DNA from: Rhodospirillales bacterium
GTDB taxonomy: Bacteria > Pseudomonadota > Alphaproteobacteria > Rhodospirillales > Defluviicoccaceae
Assembly (NCBI GenBank): GCA_016712595.1
Contig: JADJQT010000002.1
Location: 992,001 to 1,056,000 of the forward strand
Length of the DNA: 64,000 nucleotides
Reading direction: 5' to 3'
Below, one piece after another: positions 43,883 through 52,409 of this stretch; position 1 is the first letter of the stretch; every line of letters begins with the position of its first letter. Under the pieces are notes generated by a model. It did no database searches. It had not been told where the DNA came from and saw only the letters and a program-made list of their open reading frames with translations. The translations under genes were made by a program, and so were the position numbers.

Positions 43883-44290
43883 TTGACCCACAGGAAGCGC
43901 GAGAAGGCGTGGACGGACTTCCAGGCGTGGTGTACCGCTCGCGGCTTGCGCGCGCTGCCGGCCCACCCGTGGACCGTCGCGGCATACGCCAGGTGGTGTG
44001 AGGCCCGCCACCGCTACCCCATTATCCTCAATCGGGTGCGCGCCATCGCCCGGGCGCACCTGCTCGCCTGCGTCGCCTCCCCCGACCGCCATCCGACGGT
44101 GACCCGGACGTTGCGGACCCTCGAGATTCGCAACCGCAGCCGCGCCGACCGCGCGGCGCTGTTTCCCGCCGAGGAAATCGCCCCGATGCCGGTGTCGGCG
44201 AAGCCGTCGCGGCGTTCGCTGCGCGATCGTCGGCGCGAGCGCGTGCTGCGTGCCGTGCCGCGGCTCGTCTCCCGCCGCCCGAAGGGGTGA
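43883..44290 (+). CDS. Integrase-like core-binding domain protein, no catalytic domain
   Basis: This 135-residue basic protein starts at TTG 43883, after GGGAAGGA. Its sequence WTDFQAWCTARGLRALPAHP followed by TVAAYARWCEA and RVRAIARAHLLACVASPD is the N-terminal SAM-like (core-binding) fold of tyrosine recombinases. The catalytic domain with Arg...His-x-x-Arg...Tyr is absent, and the rest is a short Arg-rich tail ending at 44290. It is convergent with the next gene (44313). It may be a DNA-binding domain that has been kept alone, or a truncated integrase; a similar stand-alone form is possible in related genomes, but I cannot verify that here. Confidence 0.65.
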   Translation: MTHRKREKAWTDFQAWCTARGLRALPAHPWTVAAYARWCEARHRYPIILNRVRAIARAHLLACVASPDRHPTVTRTLRTLEIRNRSRADRAALFPAEEIAPMPVSAKPSRRSLRDRRRERVLRAVPRLVSRRPKG

Positions 44291-44312
44291 CCGGCGTCCG
44301 GTCCGCTGGCGA

Positions 44313-45527
44313 TCAGCGCTCAGACGCCTCGCCGGCGAGGCGTTTCGGCAAGATGTCGCGGCACAGCGCGCTCGCCAGGATCTCGCCGCCGAGTTTGTGT
44401 CCGTTCTCGTTCCAATGTCCGCGACAGGGCAGGGCGTTGGCGAACCCGTGCACGCAGGTCTGGTTCGCCTCCGCCCAGGCAGCGAGGTCCGGGCCCAGGG
44501 TGATGGAGGGAACGCCCGCGGCGTCGGCCATCGCCGCGAATCGGCGATCGGGATAGAAGAGGTCATCGGCCCCAACGAGTTCGGCGCTTCGCCGGCGCAC
44601 CGCCGGGTCGGGGTCGACCTGCACGCCGTTGGAGAGACTCGCCAGAACGAAGAGCGCTCCATGCTCTCGCACCTCGGCGGCCATCGTGTGCACTAACGCT
44701 TCGGTGACACGCCATGCGTCCCGCCAGACGGCGGTTTGGGGGGGGCGATAGACCGCATCGAACAGGCCAAGTTCACCGCCGGTCGGCGTGTTCGCCTGGT
44801 CGGCGCGCAGCATCAGGCGAAACTGCCGGTACGCCTGCATCACCACCTGCAGCACTCGCGAGCGGTTGAGCAGCCACTCCCACCCCCCTTCGAGCCGGCC
44901 TTCGTGCATGTCTTGCGATTTCTCGACAAACACGGGATCGAGAACCAGATCGCCATTGGCATCGAAGATAAAGTAAGGCGCGCGCGATGAGCCCTTCAGG
45001 GCGCGGGAATTGTCACTGACGTCGTTGCCGGTCGTCACCGCGAGGAGGACGATGTCGGGTGCGTACTTCCACACGCGCTTGCGCAAAATGAGCAGTTCCT
45101 GGGCCGTACCGGCGCCGCCGAGGCCGAAGTTGATAACCTCGACGGGGCGTCCAGCGAGGGCGGGACACCCTTCGAGGTCGCGCTGCATCTCCGACCAGAA
45201 TGTCTGACGCATCGGAACTTCGAATGCGGCTGCGTAAGAATCACCGAGCACGGCGATACGCAGGGTTCTCGCCGGCTTGTCGAGCGTGTGCGCGCGATCG
45301 CGCAGACCGTCGGTGTTGATCTCGATGTACGCATTGCCTTCGCTCGTCCACCATCCGCTCGCGTCGGGGCGGAGCGCGCGTCCAATCTCGGCATCGTCGC
45401 GAAAGAAATCGGGATAGGAGATGCCGGCGAGCCGCAGGACCCCTTCGAGCACCAGGATGCCGATGATGAGTGCGCCGGCGACGACGGCGGCACCGGCAAA
45501 GACAGACCCGCGCACTGGCCCGCTCAA
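44313..45527 (-). CDS. SGNH/GDSL-type hydrolase-like membrane-anchored protein
   Basis: This 404-residue protein has an N-terminal membrane helix (VFAGAAVVAGALIIGILVLE, about 9-28) and then an SGNH-like fold: LRIAVLGDSYAAAFEVP (block I, GDS), INFGLGGAGTAQELL (block II, Gly) and LLAVTTGNDVSDNSRAL (block III, GND). Near the C-terminus GHWNENGHKLGGEILA supplies the block V His. It probably hydrolyses or transfers an ester group on a periplasmic glycan. The TTG at 45527 overlaps the upstream stop (TTGA), which suggests coupling; a GTG at 45515 is the alternative. It ends the carbamoyltransferase cassette. Confidence 0.78.
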   Translation of the reverse strand: MSGPVRGSVFAGAAVVAGALIIGILVLEGVLRLAGISYPDFFRDDAEIGRALRPDASGWWTSEGNAYIEINTDGLRDRAHTLDKPARTLRIAVLGDSYAAAFEVPMRQTFWSEMQRDLEGCPALAGRPVEVINFGLGGAGTAQELLILRKRVWKYAPDIVLLAVTTGNDVSDNSRALKGSSRAPYFIFDANGDLVLDPVFVEKSQDMHEGRLEGGWEWLLNRSRVLQVVMQAYRQFRLMLRADQANTPTGGELGLFDAVYRPPQTAVWRDAWRVTEALVHTMAAEVREHGALFVLASLSNGVQVDPDPAVRRRSAELVGADDLFYPDRRFAAMADAAGVPSITLGPDLAAWAEANQTCVHGFANALPCRGHWNENGHKLGGEILASALCRDILPKRLAGEASER

Positions 45528-45676
45528 AACAGGGTATAGATGAACGGGGCGATAACAGTCGCCTTGGCGAAGACGACGAGCGCGCCCATCAACAGCATCA
45601 AGATGACGATCGGCCACATCCACAGTTTGCGGCGCTCGTTGAGGAACAGCCAGAGATCCTTTACGACTTCGATCAT
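45524..45676 (-). CDS. 50-residue single-pass membrane protein, DUF5989-like (SxtK position)
   Basis: This gene is short and easily missed. It begins at ATG 45676, the base after the SxtJ-like stop, and ends with the TGA at 45524. The product starts MIEVVKDLWLFLNERRKLWM and continues with a hydrophobic helix (IVILMLLMGALVVFAKA) and APFIYTLF. The pattern (acidic/aromatic start, ER-K turn, one helix, FIYTLF end) is that of the DUF5989 family, which accompanies SxtJ-like genes. It occupies the position of sxtK in saxitoxin clusters. Function is unknown; coupled translation with both neighbours is clear. Confidence 0.85.
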   Translation of the reverse strand: MIEVVKDLWLFLNERRKLWMWPIVILMLLMGALVVFAKATVIAPFIYTLF

Positions 45677-46087
45677 TCAAAACGGCCTTTTCATGTGCTC
45701 GGGCGGCGCGCTCGTGCTCGCGGCGCGGTAGCTCGCCGTGGCGCGATCCAGGCGCCGGCGCATCGGATCGTGCCCGAAAAGGCGCAACAGCACGCCGGCG
45801 GGAACGAAGACACTCGCATAGATGACGGCGAGGACGATCGGATTGACGAAGCGCTGCAGAACGAGCGCGAGCCCCATCCAAAAGCGATTGAGCGGCGCGA
45901 GGCTTTGGGGCGCGGCCAGCGCCCAGGCGACGAGTGCGCCGCCGATGATCCACGGCCAGAGCGGGATGCCTAGCCCCCAGATCAGTGGCAGGACCAGGCC
46001 GAAGACGCCGGCGATCAAACCGCCGAGTTGCAGGCCGAACGATCGCAGCGCGCGGCGGTCGGGCGTGGCGGTGCGCGACTGGCTCAT
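45677..46087 (-). CDS. SxtJ-like membrane protein
   Basis: This 136-residue protein starts MSQSRTATPDRRALRSFGLQ and has two to three membrane helices (LIAGVFGLVLPLIWGLGIPL, WIIGGALVAWALAAPQSLAP, VNPIVLAVIYASVFVPAGVL). The RALRSFGL start, PLWPWIIGGAL and the LLRLFGHDPMRRRLDRATAS tail are hallmarks of the SxtJ family. The family is found with carbamoyltransferases, here immediately upstream (9-base gap to 46097). Its activity is not established; a membrane scaffold is a guess. Confidence 0.85.
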   Translation of the reverse strand: MSQSRTATPDRRALRSFGLQLGGLIAGVFGLVLPLIWGLGIPLWPWIIGGALVAWALAAPQSLAPLNRFWMGLALVLQRFVNPIVLAVIYASVFVPAGVLLRLFGHDPMRRRLDRATASYRAASTSAPPEHMKRPF

Positions 46088-46096
46088 TGCCTTCGC

Positions 46097-48013
46097 CTAG
46101 TCCAGTTCGAATTCATCGCGCCAGCGGCCGTCGTCCGGATGCTGGGGCTGGTCGGCGCGGGCGAGCAGGTAATTTCCGATCGCAAGATAATCCATTTCGG
46201 TGCGCATGAAGCATCGGTATGCGTCCTCCGGCGAGCAGACGATCGGCTCACCGCGGACGTTGAACGAGGTGTTGATCAGCACGCCGCACCCGGTTCGCGC
46301 CTCGAATGCCTTGAGCAGGCGCCAGAAGCGCGGATTGGTCTCAGCGTGCACGGTCTGGATTCGCGCCGAATAGTCGACGTGGGTGACCGCCGGAATCTGC
46401 GAGCGCGGCACGTTCAGGCGCTCGAGGCCGGACAGCGCCTGCTGTTCCTCGCTCATAGCGAGACGAATTGCCTGACCGACCGGTACCGTCAGCAGCATGT
46501 AGGGGCTCGGCCGGTCGAACTCGAAGTAGTCGCCGAGGCGCTCGGCGAGGACTGCCGGGGCGAACGGGCGAAACGATTCGCGATATTTGATTTTCAGGTT
46601 CATCAGCGACTGCATCTTGGGACTGCGCGCATCACCGAGGATCGAGCGCGCGCCGAGCGCGCGCGGACCGAACTCCATACGCCCCTGCATCCAGCCGAGA
46701 ACATGACCCTGATCAAGCAGAGCCGCGAGTCGCGAGAACAGCACGTCATCGTCAAGCCAGGTCCACACCGCGCCTTGACCGCTGAGTTGCGCCTCGATCT
46801 CCTCGTCGCGGAATCGTGGTCCGAGATAGCCGCCGTTCATCGCGTCAAGGGGAGCATCGTAGCCGTTGGTGCGAGTTCGCGCGTTGTCATCGTTGGCACG
46901 AGCAGGCATGTCGCCATTGGCGCGCGTACGCGCGTTGCCCAGGAACTCGTTCCACACTGACAGGGCGGCGCCGAGCGCGCCGCCGGCATCGCCGGCGGAT
47001 GGCTGAATCCACATCGCCTCGAATGGCCCCTCGCGCGCCAGCCTGCCGTTGGCGACGCAATTCAGCGCGACGCCGCCCGCGAGGCAGAGATTCTTCGCTC
47101 CGGTCTCGGCGTGAACGGTGCGGCCCAGCCGCAGGACGACGTCTTCGGTGACGACCTGAATCGAGCGGGCGAGATCCATGTGGCGTTGTGTCAGTGGCGT
47201 TTCCGGCGTGCGCGGCGGGCCGCCGAATTCCTCGTGGAAACGCGCATTCGTCATCGTCAAGCCGGTGGCGTAGTTGAAATAGGCCATGTCGAGGCGAAAC
47301 GTGCCGTCGTCTTTGATGTCGATCAACCGGCTGCGGATACGCTCGGCGTAGGTCGGCTCTCCGTAGGGGGCAAGCCCCATCAACTTGTATTCGCCGGAGT
47401 TGACCTTGAAGCCGCAATAGGCAGTGAAGGCGGAATAGAGGAGGCCCAGCGAATGGGGAAACTGGATTTCCCACAACGGTGTCAGGCGATTTCCCTCGCC
47501 CAGCCAGACCGAACTCGTCGCCCACTCGCCGACGCCATCGAGGCAGAGAACCGCCGCCTGGTCAAACGGGCTGGCGAAAAACGCCGAGGCGGCGTGGGAG
47601 CGATGATGCTCATTGAACAGCAGCGGTGGCAGCTTCGGCTTCTGGCCGTTTGCCGGCGCGAGGGCGGCCAGTTCATCGCGCAGCACCGTCTTCAGGTAGA
47701 GCTTTTCCTTCAGCCAGATCGGCATGGCGGTCGCAAAGGACCGCAGCCCCCGCGGCACGAAGGCGAGATAGGTTTCGAGCAGCCGCTCGAACTTTAAAAA
47801 CGGCTTGTCGTAGAAGACGACGTAGTCGAGGTCGGTCACCGCCAGGTCCGCCTCGTTTAGGCACCAACGGGCGGCGTGCGCCGGGAAGGCGGCATCGAAC
47901 TTCTTGCGGGTGAATCGCTCTTCCTGTGCGGCGGCGACGATCTGGCCATCACGCACCAGCGCCGCGGCGCTGTCGTGATAGTAGGCCGAAATCCCCAAGA
48001 TGGTTATCGCCAT
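46097..48013 (-). CDS. Carbamoyltransferase of the NodU/CmcH/SxtI family
   Basis: This 638-residue enzyme transfers a carbamoyl group to a hydroxyl of a sugar or small molecule through carbamoyl-adenylate. It starts MAITILGISAYYHDSAAALV and has the N-terminal YrdC-related/kinase-like fold (EERFTRKKFDAAFP, FNEHHRSHAASAFFASPF), the LCLAGGVALNCVANG motif and the C-terminal GWMQGRMEFGPRALGARSIL and NTSFNVRGEPIVCSPEDAYR motifs, which define the family. ATG 48013 is chosen because homologs begin MxxTILGISAxYHDSAAAL. An odd Asn/Arg/Thr-rich insertion lies near residues 358-385. It heads a cassette with SxtJ-like and DUF5989-like genes, so it looks like sxtI, but the acceptor here is unknown. Confidence 0.93.
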   Translation of the reverse strand: MAITILGISAYYHDSAAALVRDGQIVAAAQEERFTRKKFDAAFPAHAARWCLNEADLAVTDLDYVVFYDKPFLKFERLLETYLAFVPRGLRSFATAMPIWLKEKLYLKTVLRDELAALAPANGQKPKLPPLLFNEHHRSHAASAFFASPFDQAAVLCLDGVGEWATSSVWLGEGNRLTPLWEIQFPHSLGLLYSAFTAYCGFKVNSGEYKLMGLAPYGEPTYAERIRSRLIDIKDDGTFRLDMAYFNYATGLTMTNARFHEEFGGPPRTPETPLTQRHMDLARSIQVVTEDVVLRLGRTVHAETGAKNLCLAGGVALNCVANGRLAREGPFEAMWIQPSAGDAGGALGAALSVWNEFLGNARTRANGDMPARANDDNARTRTNGYDAPLDAMNGGYLGPRFRDEEIEAQLSGQGAVWTWLDDDVLFSRLAALLDQGHVLGWMQGRMEFGPRALGARSILGDARSPKMQSLMNLKIKYRESFRPFAPAVLAERLGDYFEFDRPSPYMLLTVPVGQAIRLAMSEEQQALSGLERLNVPRSQIPAVTHVDYSARIQTVHAETNPRFWRLLKAFEARTGCGVLINTSFNVRGEPIVCSPEDAYRCFMRTEMDYLAIGNYLLARADQPQHPDDGRWRDEFELD

Positions 48014-48382
48014 CCCACGCCCTTCCCAAACCCCACGCCCAAACCGCACGAGCCAAACGCGCGATTGATTTTGCCGATATTGCCGGCCCGAAAGCGCCCG
48101 CGCGGGGCGACGTCCACATTGGCTCCGCCGGGCTGCGCATAAGGCCACGGCGATGGGACTTACCACCGCTCGACGCGTCCGTGAAGGGCTGCTGAGCGTC
48201 TGCCGCTGGTTGCGAGCCCGGTTATTCTTGCCTGCGTTGATTCCCGGGGCCGCTCGGCGGTTCAAGGCTCAGCCGCATATGCGGCAATGAAAATGGGCGC
48301 CAGCGGGCGCTTGACCGCGCAGCACGGAACCACTTTGCTGTTGGATGGCTCGGTTCCGCGTAGCCCGCAGACAGGGAAGATA
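48014..48382. other. Divergent spacer between carbamoyltransferase and mechanosensitive channel genes
   Basis: No convincing gene is present. A perfect 14-bp palindrome GCCGCATATGCGGC lies at 48272-48285, about 97 bases upstream of the channel start. TTGGGAAGGGCGTGGG (reverse strand, just above 48013) holds the ribosome site of the carbamoyltransferase. An ATG at 48287 in frame with the channel gene could extend it by 32 residues, but a signal-like N-terminus favours 48383. Confidence 0.5.
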
Positions 48383-50086
48383 ATGAGAACGTCACGTGTG
48401 CCATGGGTCGCCTTTCGGCTTCGATGCGCGCTTTGGGTGTTTGCCGTGATGGTGCTGAGCGCCGGCGCTTCCGGTGGGTCGGCGCGCGCCGACGAGAGCG
48501 CCCCGGGCGTCGGCGAGGCCAAGGCGACCGTCGGTGAGCCGGCGACGCTCCGCGTATGGAACCGGACCATCGTCACCTTGCGCGCCCAGATCGGTTCGCT
48601 GACCCCGCAGACGCGCATCGAGCGCATCGGCCAGCGAATCGCCGATCTTCCGCTCGACGCCTTGACCGGCGCTGTCACTGCGGTGCCCGCAACGGTGGGC
48701 AAAATGAGCGGATACTGGATCTACGTCGGAGGGCGTACCGTCCTCGCGCTGCTGCCGGAGGACATTGATCCGGAATCGGAACTGACCCTCGATCAAGAGG
48801 CAGCGGCTGTCGCCCAACGGCTGCGCGACTCCCTGCTCGCGCGTGCCGAGCAACAGAGTGCCGCCCTCTTGCTGCGCGCGATCGCACTCAGCGCTGGCGC
48901 AACCGCGTTGTTCGGCGGCGGGCTGTGGGCGATCGCCTGGATGCGCCGGCGCGCGCTGCGCCGGCTCGCGGCCTCGGCCGTCACGCGGCCTTTGCGGGTG
49001 CGCGGCCTCAATCTCAGGCCGTTTTTTCGCACGATCGAACAGAGCGCGATCAAGCTGACGGCTCTGGCCGGCGGTCTCGCCGCCGGTTACCTGTGGCTTA
49101 CGTACGTTCTTTTGCAGTTTCCCTATTCGCGTCCCTGGGGCGCGGGTCTGGGGATATGGCTGGTCGAGCTGTTGCGTGGGCTGGGCTCGGGCGCGCTGAA
49201 TGCGCTGCCGGGATTTTTCACCGTCATTGTCATCTTTCTCGCCACCCGTCTGGTCGCCCAGGCCGTCGACCGGTTTTTCCGCAGCGTTGAAAGCGGCTGG
49301 TTGCGTGTGAGCTGGCTGGAGGCGGAAACGGCACGTGCCACCCGCCGCCTTGCCATCGTCCTCATCTGGATCTTTGCTCTGACCGTCGCTTATCCCTACA
49401 TCCCCGGCTCTCATTCGGATGCCTTCAAGGGGATCAGCGTGCTGATCGGCCTCATGGTCTCGCTGGGCTCGGCGGGCTTCGTCAATCAGGTGATGAGTGG
49501 GCTGGTCATTGTTTATTCCCGCTCGCTGAGGTCCGGGGAGTTCGTGCAGGTCGGCGAGACTCAGGGCAGAATCACCGAAATCGGCGTTCTTGCGACCAAA
49601 ATGGTCACGCCGACCCTCCAGGAAATCACCATCCCCAACGCCGCTCTCGCGGCAACCTCGATCACCAATTTTTCCCGCCTCGCCAATGCCGAGACCGGAT
49701 CGATCATCGGCACCACCGCGACCATCGGCTACGATACACCGTGGCGGCAGGTGCATGCGATGCTGCTGCTCGCGGCCGAGCGAACCCCGGGCGTGCGCAC
49801 GACGCCGAAGCCGCGGGTGCTCCAACGCGTACTCAGCGACTTCTATGTCGAATATCAGCTCCTGGTCAGCCTTGACGATCCCGAGGTCCAGCGTGTTGTC
49901 CTGTCTGATCTGCATGCCAACATTCAGGACGTCTTCAACGAATTCGGCGTGCAGATCATGTCGCCGCACTTCAAGGATCAGCCGGCGGAAAAGGTCTGGG
50001 TGCCGAAGTCCGAATGGTTCGCGCCCCCCGCCGTATCTCTCGATCCGTCCGATTCGTCCACGAACGCCGCGCCCACCCGCCTATGA
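48383..50086 (+). CDS. MscS-family mechanosensitive ion channel
   Basis: This 567-residue protein has an N-terminal export segment (RCALWVFAVMVLSAGASGGS), a periplasmic domain to about residue 165, then several membrane helices (LLLRAIALSAGATALFGGGL, ALAGGLAAGYLWLTYVLLQF, ALPGFFTVIVIFLATRLVAQ, LIWIFALTVAYPYIP). The channel core is ISVLIGLMVSLGSAGFVNQV, followed by VIVYSRSLRSGEFVQVG and the beta domain GRITEIGVLATKMVTPTLQEI, then the FYVEYQLLVSLDDP tail typical of MscS. It relieves turgor on osmotic downshock; the large N-terminal part suggests an MscK-like or YbdG-like variant. ATG 48383 is preferred because GGGAAG precedes it at 48373-48379. Confidence 0.88.
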   Translation: MRTSRVPWVAFRLRCALWVFAVMVLSAGASGGSARADESAPGVGEAKATVGEPATLRVWNRTIVTLRAQIGSLTPQTRIERIGQRIADLPLDALTGAVTAVPATVGKMSGYWIYVGGRTVLALLPEDIDPESELTLDQEAAAVAQRLRDSLLARAEQQSAALLLRAIALSAGATALFGGGLWAIAWMRRRALRRLAASAVTRPLRVRGLNLRPFFRTIEQSAIKLTALAGGLAAGYLWLTYVLLQFPYSRPWGAGLGIWLVELLRGLGSGALNALPGFFTVIVIFLATRLVAQAVDRFFRSVESGWLRVSWLEAETARATRRLAIVLIWIFALTVAYPYIPGSHSDAFKGISVLIGLMVSLGSAGFVNQVMSGLVIVYSRSLRSGEFVQVGETQGRITEIGVLATKMVTPTLQEITIPNAALAATSITNFSRLANAETGSIIGTTATIGYDTPWRQVHAMLLLAAERTPGVRTTPKPRVLQRVLSDFYVEYQLLVSLDDPEVQRVVLSDLHANIQDVFNEFGVQIMSPHFKDQPAEKVWVPKSEWFAPPAVSLDPSDSSTNAAPTRL

Positions 50087-50232
50087 TATGGGTGCTGTAA
50101 CTGGGTGCGCCGCAACGTGCGGCCGGATCAGAGTCGAGGCGACGTGACCCGTGCCCGACGGCACCAAGCCGAAAGAGCGAGGCATTGATTCCGCCCGGGT
50201 TATGGCTAGGGTGAGCCGCGGATCGGAGCGAG

Positions 50233-50895
50233 ATGGCAGAATTTTCCGGCAGCGGACTCGATTGCGTGCGCAGCGAACGACTGGTGTTCGCCGCGTTGTC
50301 GTTCTGCCTCGATAGCGGTGGCGCGATGGTGCTTGTCGGGCGCAACGGCGCTGGTAAGTCGAGCCTGCTGCGGATGATGGCCGGGTTCCTGGCACCGGTC
50401 GCGGGCACGCTGATGTGGGACGGAGAACTGCTGGTGCGTGATCTCGAGGCTCACCGTCGCCGGGTGCGCTATGTCGGGCACGCCGATGCGATCAAGCCGC
50501 CGCTCACCGTAATTGAGAACGTGCGCACCTGGGCGGTGCTGTGGGGCGGACGCGCGGCGGCCGAGGAGCGTTGCTTCGATGCGCTTTCGGCGTTCGCCAT
50601 CGACCATCTCGCCGACGTTCCCGGGCGTTATCTCTCCGCCGGGCAGCGGCGGCGCTTGGCGCTCGCCCGGCTGCTGGTGGCGCCGGCCGCATTGTGGCTT
50701 CTCGATGAGCCGCGCACCGCGCTTGACGCCGAGGCGATCGGCCTGCTCGACGAGGCGATCGCCGGGCAGCGGCGTCGCGGTGGCATGGTGGCGATGGCGC
50801 TACACGGCGGCGCCCACCCGCCGGGCGCGAGCACGCTCGATCTCGGCGGGCTCGGCGCGTTCGCTGGCAGCACGACGGAGCTTCCGGCTTGCTGA
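50233..50895 (+). CDS. ccmA: Haem exporter ATPase CcmA
   Basis: This 220-residue ABC ATPase is part of the CcmABCDE machinery that frees holo-CcmE and loads haem for cytochrome c maturation. It has Walker A VGRNGAGKSSLLRMMAG, signature LSAGQRRRLALARLL and Walker B LWLLDEPRTALD. Length and the short Ala/Gly-rich C-terminus are typical. It is the first gene of a nine-gene run that overlaps or is separated by few bases; the spacer 50087-50232 should hold the promoter, but I cannot pinpoint it. Confidence 0.95.
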   Translation: MAEFSGSGLDCVRSERLVFAALSFCLDSGGAMVLVGRNGAGKSSLLRMMAGFLAPVAGTLMWDGELLVRDLEAHRRRVRYVGHADAIKPPLTVIENVRTWAVLWGGRAAAEERCFDALSAFAIDHLADVPGRYLSAGQRRRLALARLLVAPAALWLLDEPRTALDAEAIGLLDEAIAGQRRRGGMVAMALHGGAHPPGASTLDLGGLGAFAGSTTELPAC

Positions 50896-51557
50896 CGGCG
50901 GCGGCGGCATTGGTCCGCCGCGATCTCGGCCTCGCCCTGCGCCAGGGGATGGACAGCCTTATGGCCGTTCTGTTCTTTGTCCTCGCCTGCGTGCTGTTTC
51001 CGCTGGGCGTAGGTCCCGAGCCACAGATGCTGGCGCGCATCGCCTCGGGGATCATCTGTGTCGCGGCCCTGCTCGCGGCCCTGCTGTCACTCGAGCGGCT
51101 ATTCCAGGCGGATTACGAGGACGGCTCGCTCGAGCAGATCGCCTTATCACCGCTGCCGCTCGCCGTCGCCGTCCTTGCCAAGGTTCTGGCGCACTGGCTG
51201 ACGACGGGCTTGCCGCTCATCGCTGTCTCACCCGTGCTGGCGGTCCTTTTGCAGCTCGATCTGCGCGCGTTGCCGGTAATGATTGCCGCCCTCGCGCTTG
51301 CCACGCCAAGTCTCAGCCTGATCGGTGCGGTGGGCGCGGCCCTCGTCCTCGGCGCCCGCCGCGGCGGCGTCCTGTTGGCGCTGCTGGTCTTGCCGCTCTA
51401 TATTCCGTTACTGATCTTCGCGGTGAGTGCGATTGATGCCGCCATCTTCGGCTTCGCGGTGCGTCCGCACCTGATGCTGCTGGGCGGGGTGCTGGCCGGC
51501 GCATCGGTACTGGCACCGGTGACCGCGGCGGCGGCGGCACGCCAGGCGCTCACCTGA
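50889..51557 (+). CDS. ccmB: Haem exporter permease CcmB
   Basis: This 222-residue inner-membrane protein has six hydrophobic segments: SLMAVLFFVLACVLFPLGVG, RIASGIICVAALLAALLSLE, TTGLPLIAVSPVLAVLLQLD and so on. The ALRQGMDSLMAVLFFVLACV start and LFQADYEDGSLEQIALSPLP are CcmB signatures. TTG 50889 overlaps the ccmA stop by seven bases. It works with CcmA in the membrane. Confidence 0.94.
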   Translation: MLTAAAALVRRDLGLALRQGMDSLMAVLFFVLACVLFPLGVGPEPQMLARIASGIICVAALLAALLSLERLFQADYEDGSLEQIALSPLPLAVAVLAKVLAHWLTTGLPLIAVSPVLAVLLQLDLRALPVMIAALALATPSLSLIGAVGAALVLGARRGGVLLALLVLPLYIPLLIFAVSAIDAAIFGFAVRPHLMLLGGVLAGASVLAPVTAAAAARQALT

Positions 51558-51676
51558 GCGGACCGCGGGCGCTTTCGTCGTTTATGCGGTTTAGGTCATA
51601 GACGCGACAACGGCGCGCGGTGTAGGTGTGATGCCGGTTCGCTTCTCTGGTGCGGCCGTGGGCAGTCGGAAAAAGT

Positions 51677-52396
51677 ATGCAGAGTCTCGCCAATCCCAAT
51701 CGGTTCATGCGCCTCAGCCGCCCGCTGGTGCCGTGGCTGGCCGGGGCGACCGCCGTCCTGATGGCGGTCGGCATGTACCTCGCGCTGCTTGCCTCCCCGC
51801 CGGACTACCAGCAGGGTGAGAGCGTGCGCATCATGTACGTGCATGTTCCGGCGGCATGGATGGGGCTGTTCTGTTATACCAGCATGGCCGTCGCCTCGGC
51901 GGTAGGGCTGATCTGGCGGCATCCGGTCGCCGAAATGGCAGGCAAGGCGACGGCGCCCATCGGCGCGTGTTTCACCTTTCTCGCGCTGCTCACCGGCTCG
52001 CTGTGGGGCAAGCCGATGTGGGGAGCGTGGTGGGTGTGGGACGCCCGCCTGACGTCGATGCTCGTGCTGTTCTTTCTTTATCTCGGTTACATGGCGCTGG
52101 AGGGCGCGTTCGACGATCCGGCGCGCGGTGCGCGTGCGGCCTCGATTCTCGCCATCGTCGGTTTCGTCAACGTGCCGATCATCAAGTTCTCCGTCGACTG
52201 GTGGAACACCTTGCACCAGCCGGCGAGCGTCATACGCATGGGCGGTCCCACGATCGATGCGAGCATGCTGGCGCCGCTGCTGGTCATGGCTGCGGCCTTC
52301 ACGTGCTATTACTTCTGGGTGATGCTGCTGCGTCTGCATGGCGAGATCATCGCCGGGAAAATCCGCGGCGTACGGCTGCGTCAGGTCCACGGGTGA
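51677..52396 (+). CDS. ccmC: Haem handling protein CcmC
   Basis: This 239-residue membrane protein transfers haem to CcmE. It contains the WWD-type domain: WGAWWVWDARLTSMLVLFFL near residue 115, flanked by His residues (MYVHVPAAWMG, NTLHQPASVI), and six helices. ATG 51677 is chosen; an earlier in-frame GTG (51650) would add nine residues. A 119-base gap separates it from ccmB, with no obvious signal. Confidence 0.95.
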   Translation: MQSLANPNRFMRLSRPLVPWLAGATAVLMAVGMYLALLASPPDYQQGESVRIMYVHVPAAWMGLFCYTSMAVASAVGLIWRHPVAEMAGKATAPIGACFTFLALLTGSLWGKPMWGAWWVWDARLTSMLVLFFLYLGYMALEGAFDDPARGARAASILAIVGFVNVPIIKFSVDWWNTLHQPASVIRMGGPTIDASMLAPLLVMAAAFTCYYFWVMLLRLHGEIIAGKIRGVRLRQVHG

Positions 52397-52409
52397 GCGT
52401 ACGCGTTGA

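Noticed and set aside
45528..45953. N-terminal extension of the SGNH protein
   Set aside because: The frame is open, but it covers the DUF5989-like and SxtJ-like genes; the residues are Arg-rich shadow sequence.
48014..48265. N-terminal extension of the carbamoyltransferase
   Set aside because: The family start MAITILGISAYYHDSAA begins at 48013; the upstream residues have no homology to the family by eye.
48392..49969. A 525-residue reverse frame
   Set aside because: Antisense to the MscS channel gene; Arg/Gln/Ala-rich with no recognisable fold.
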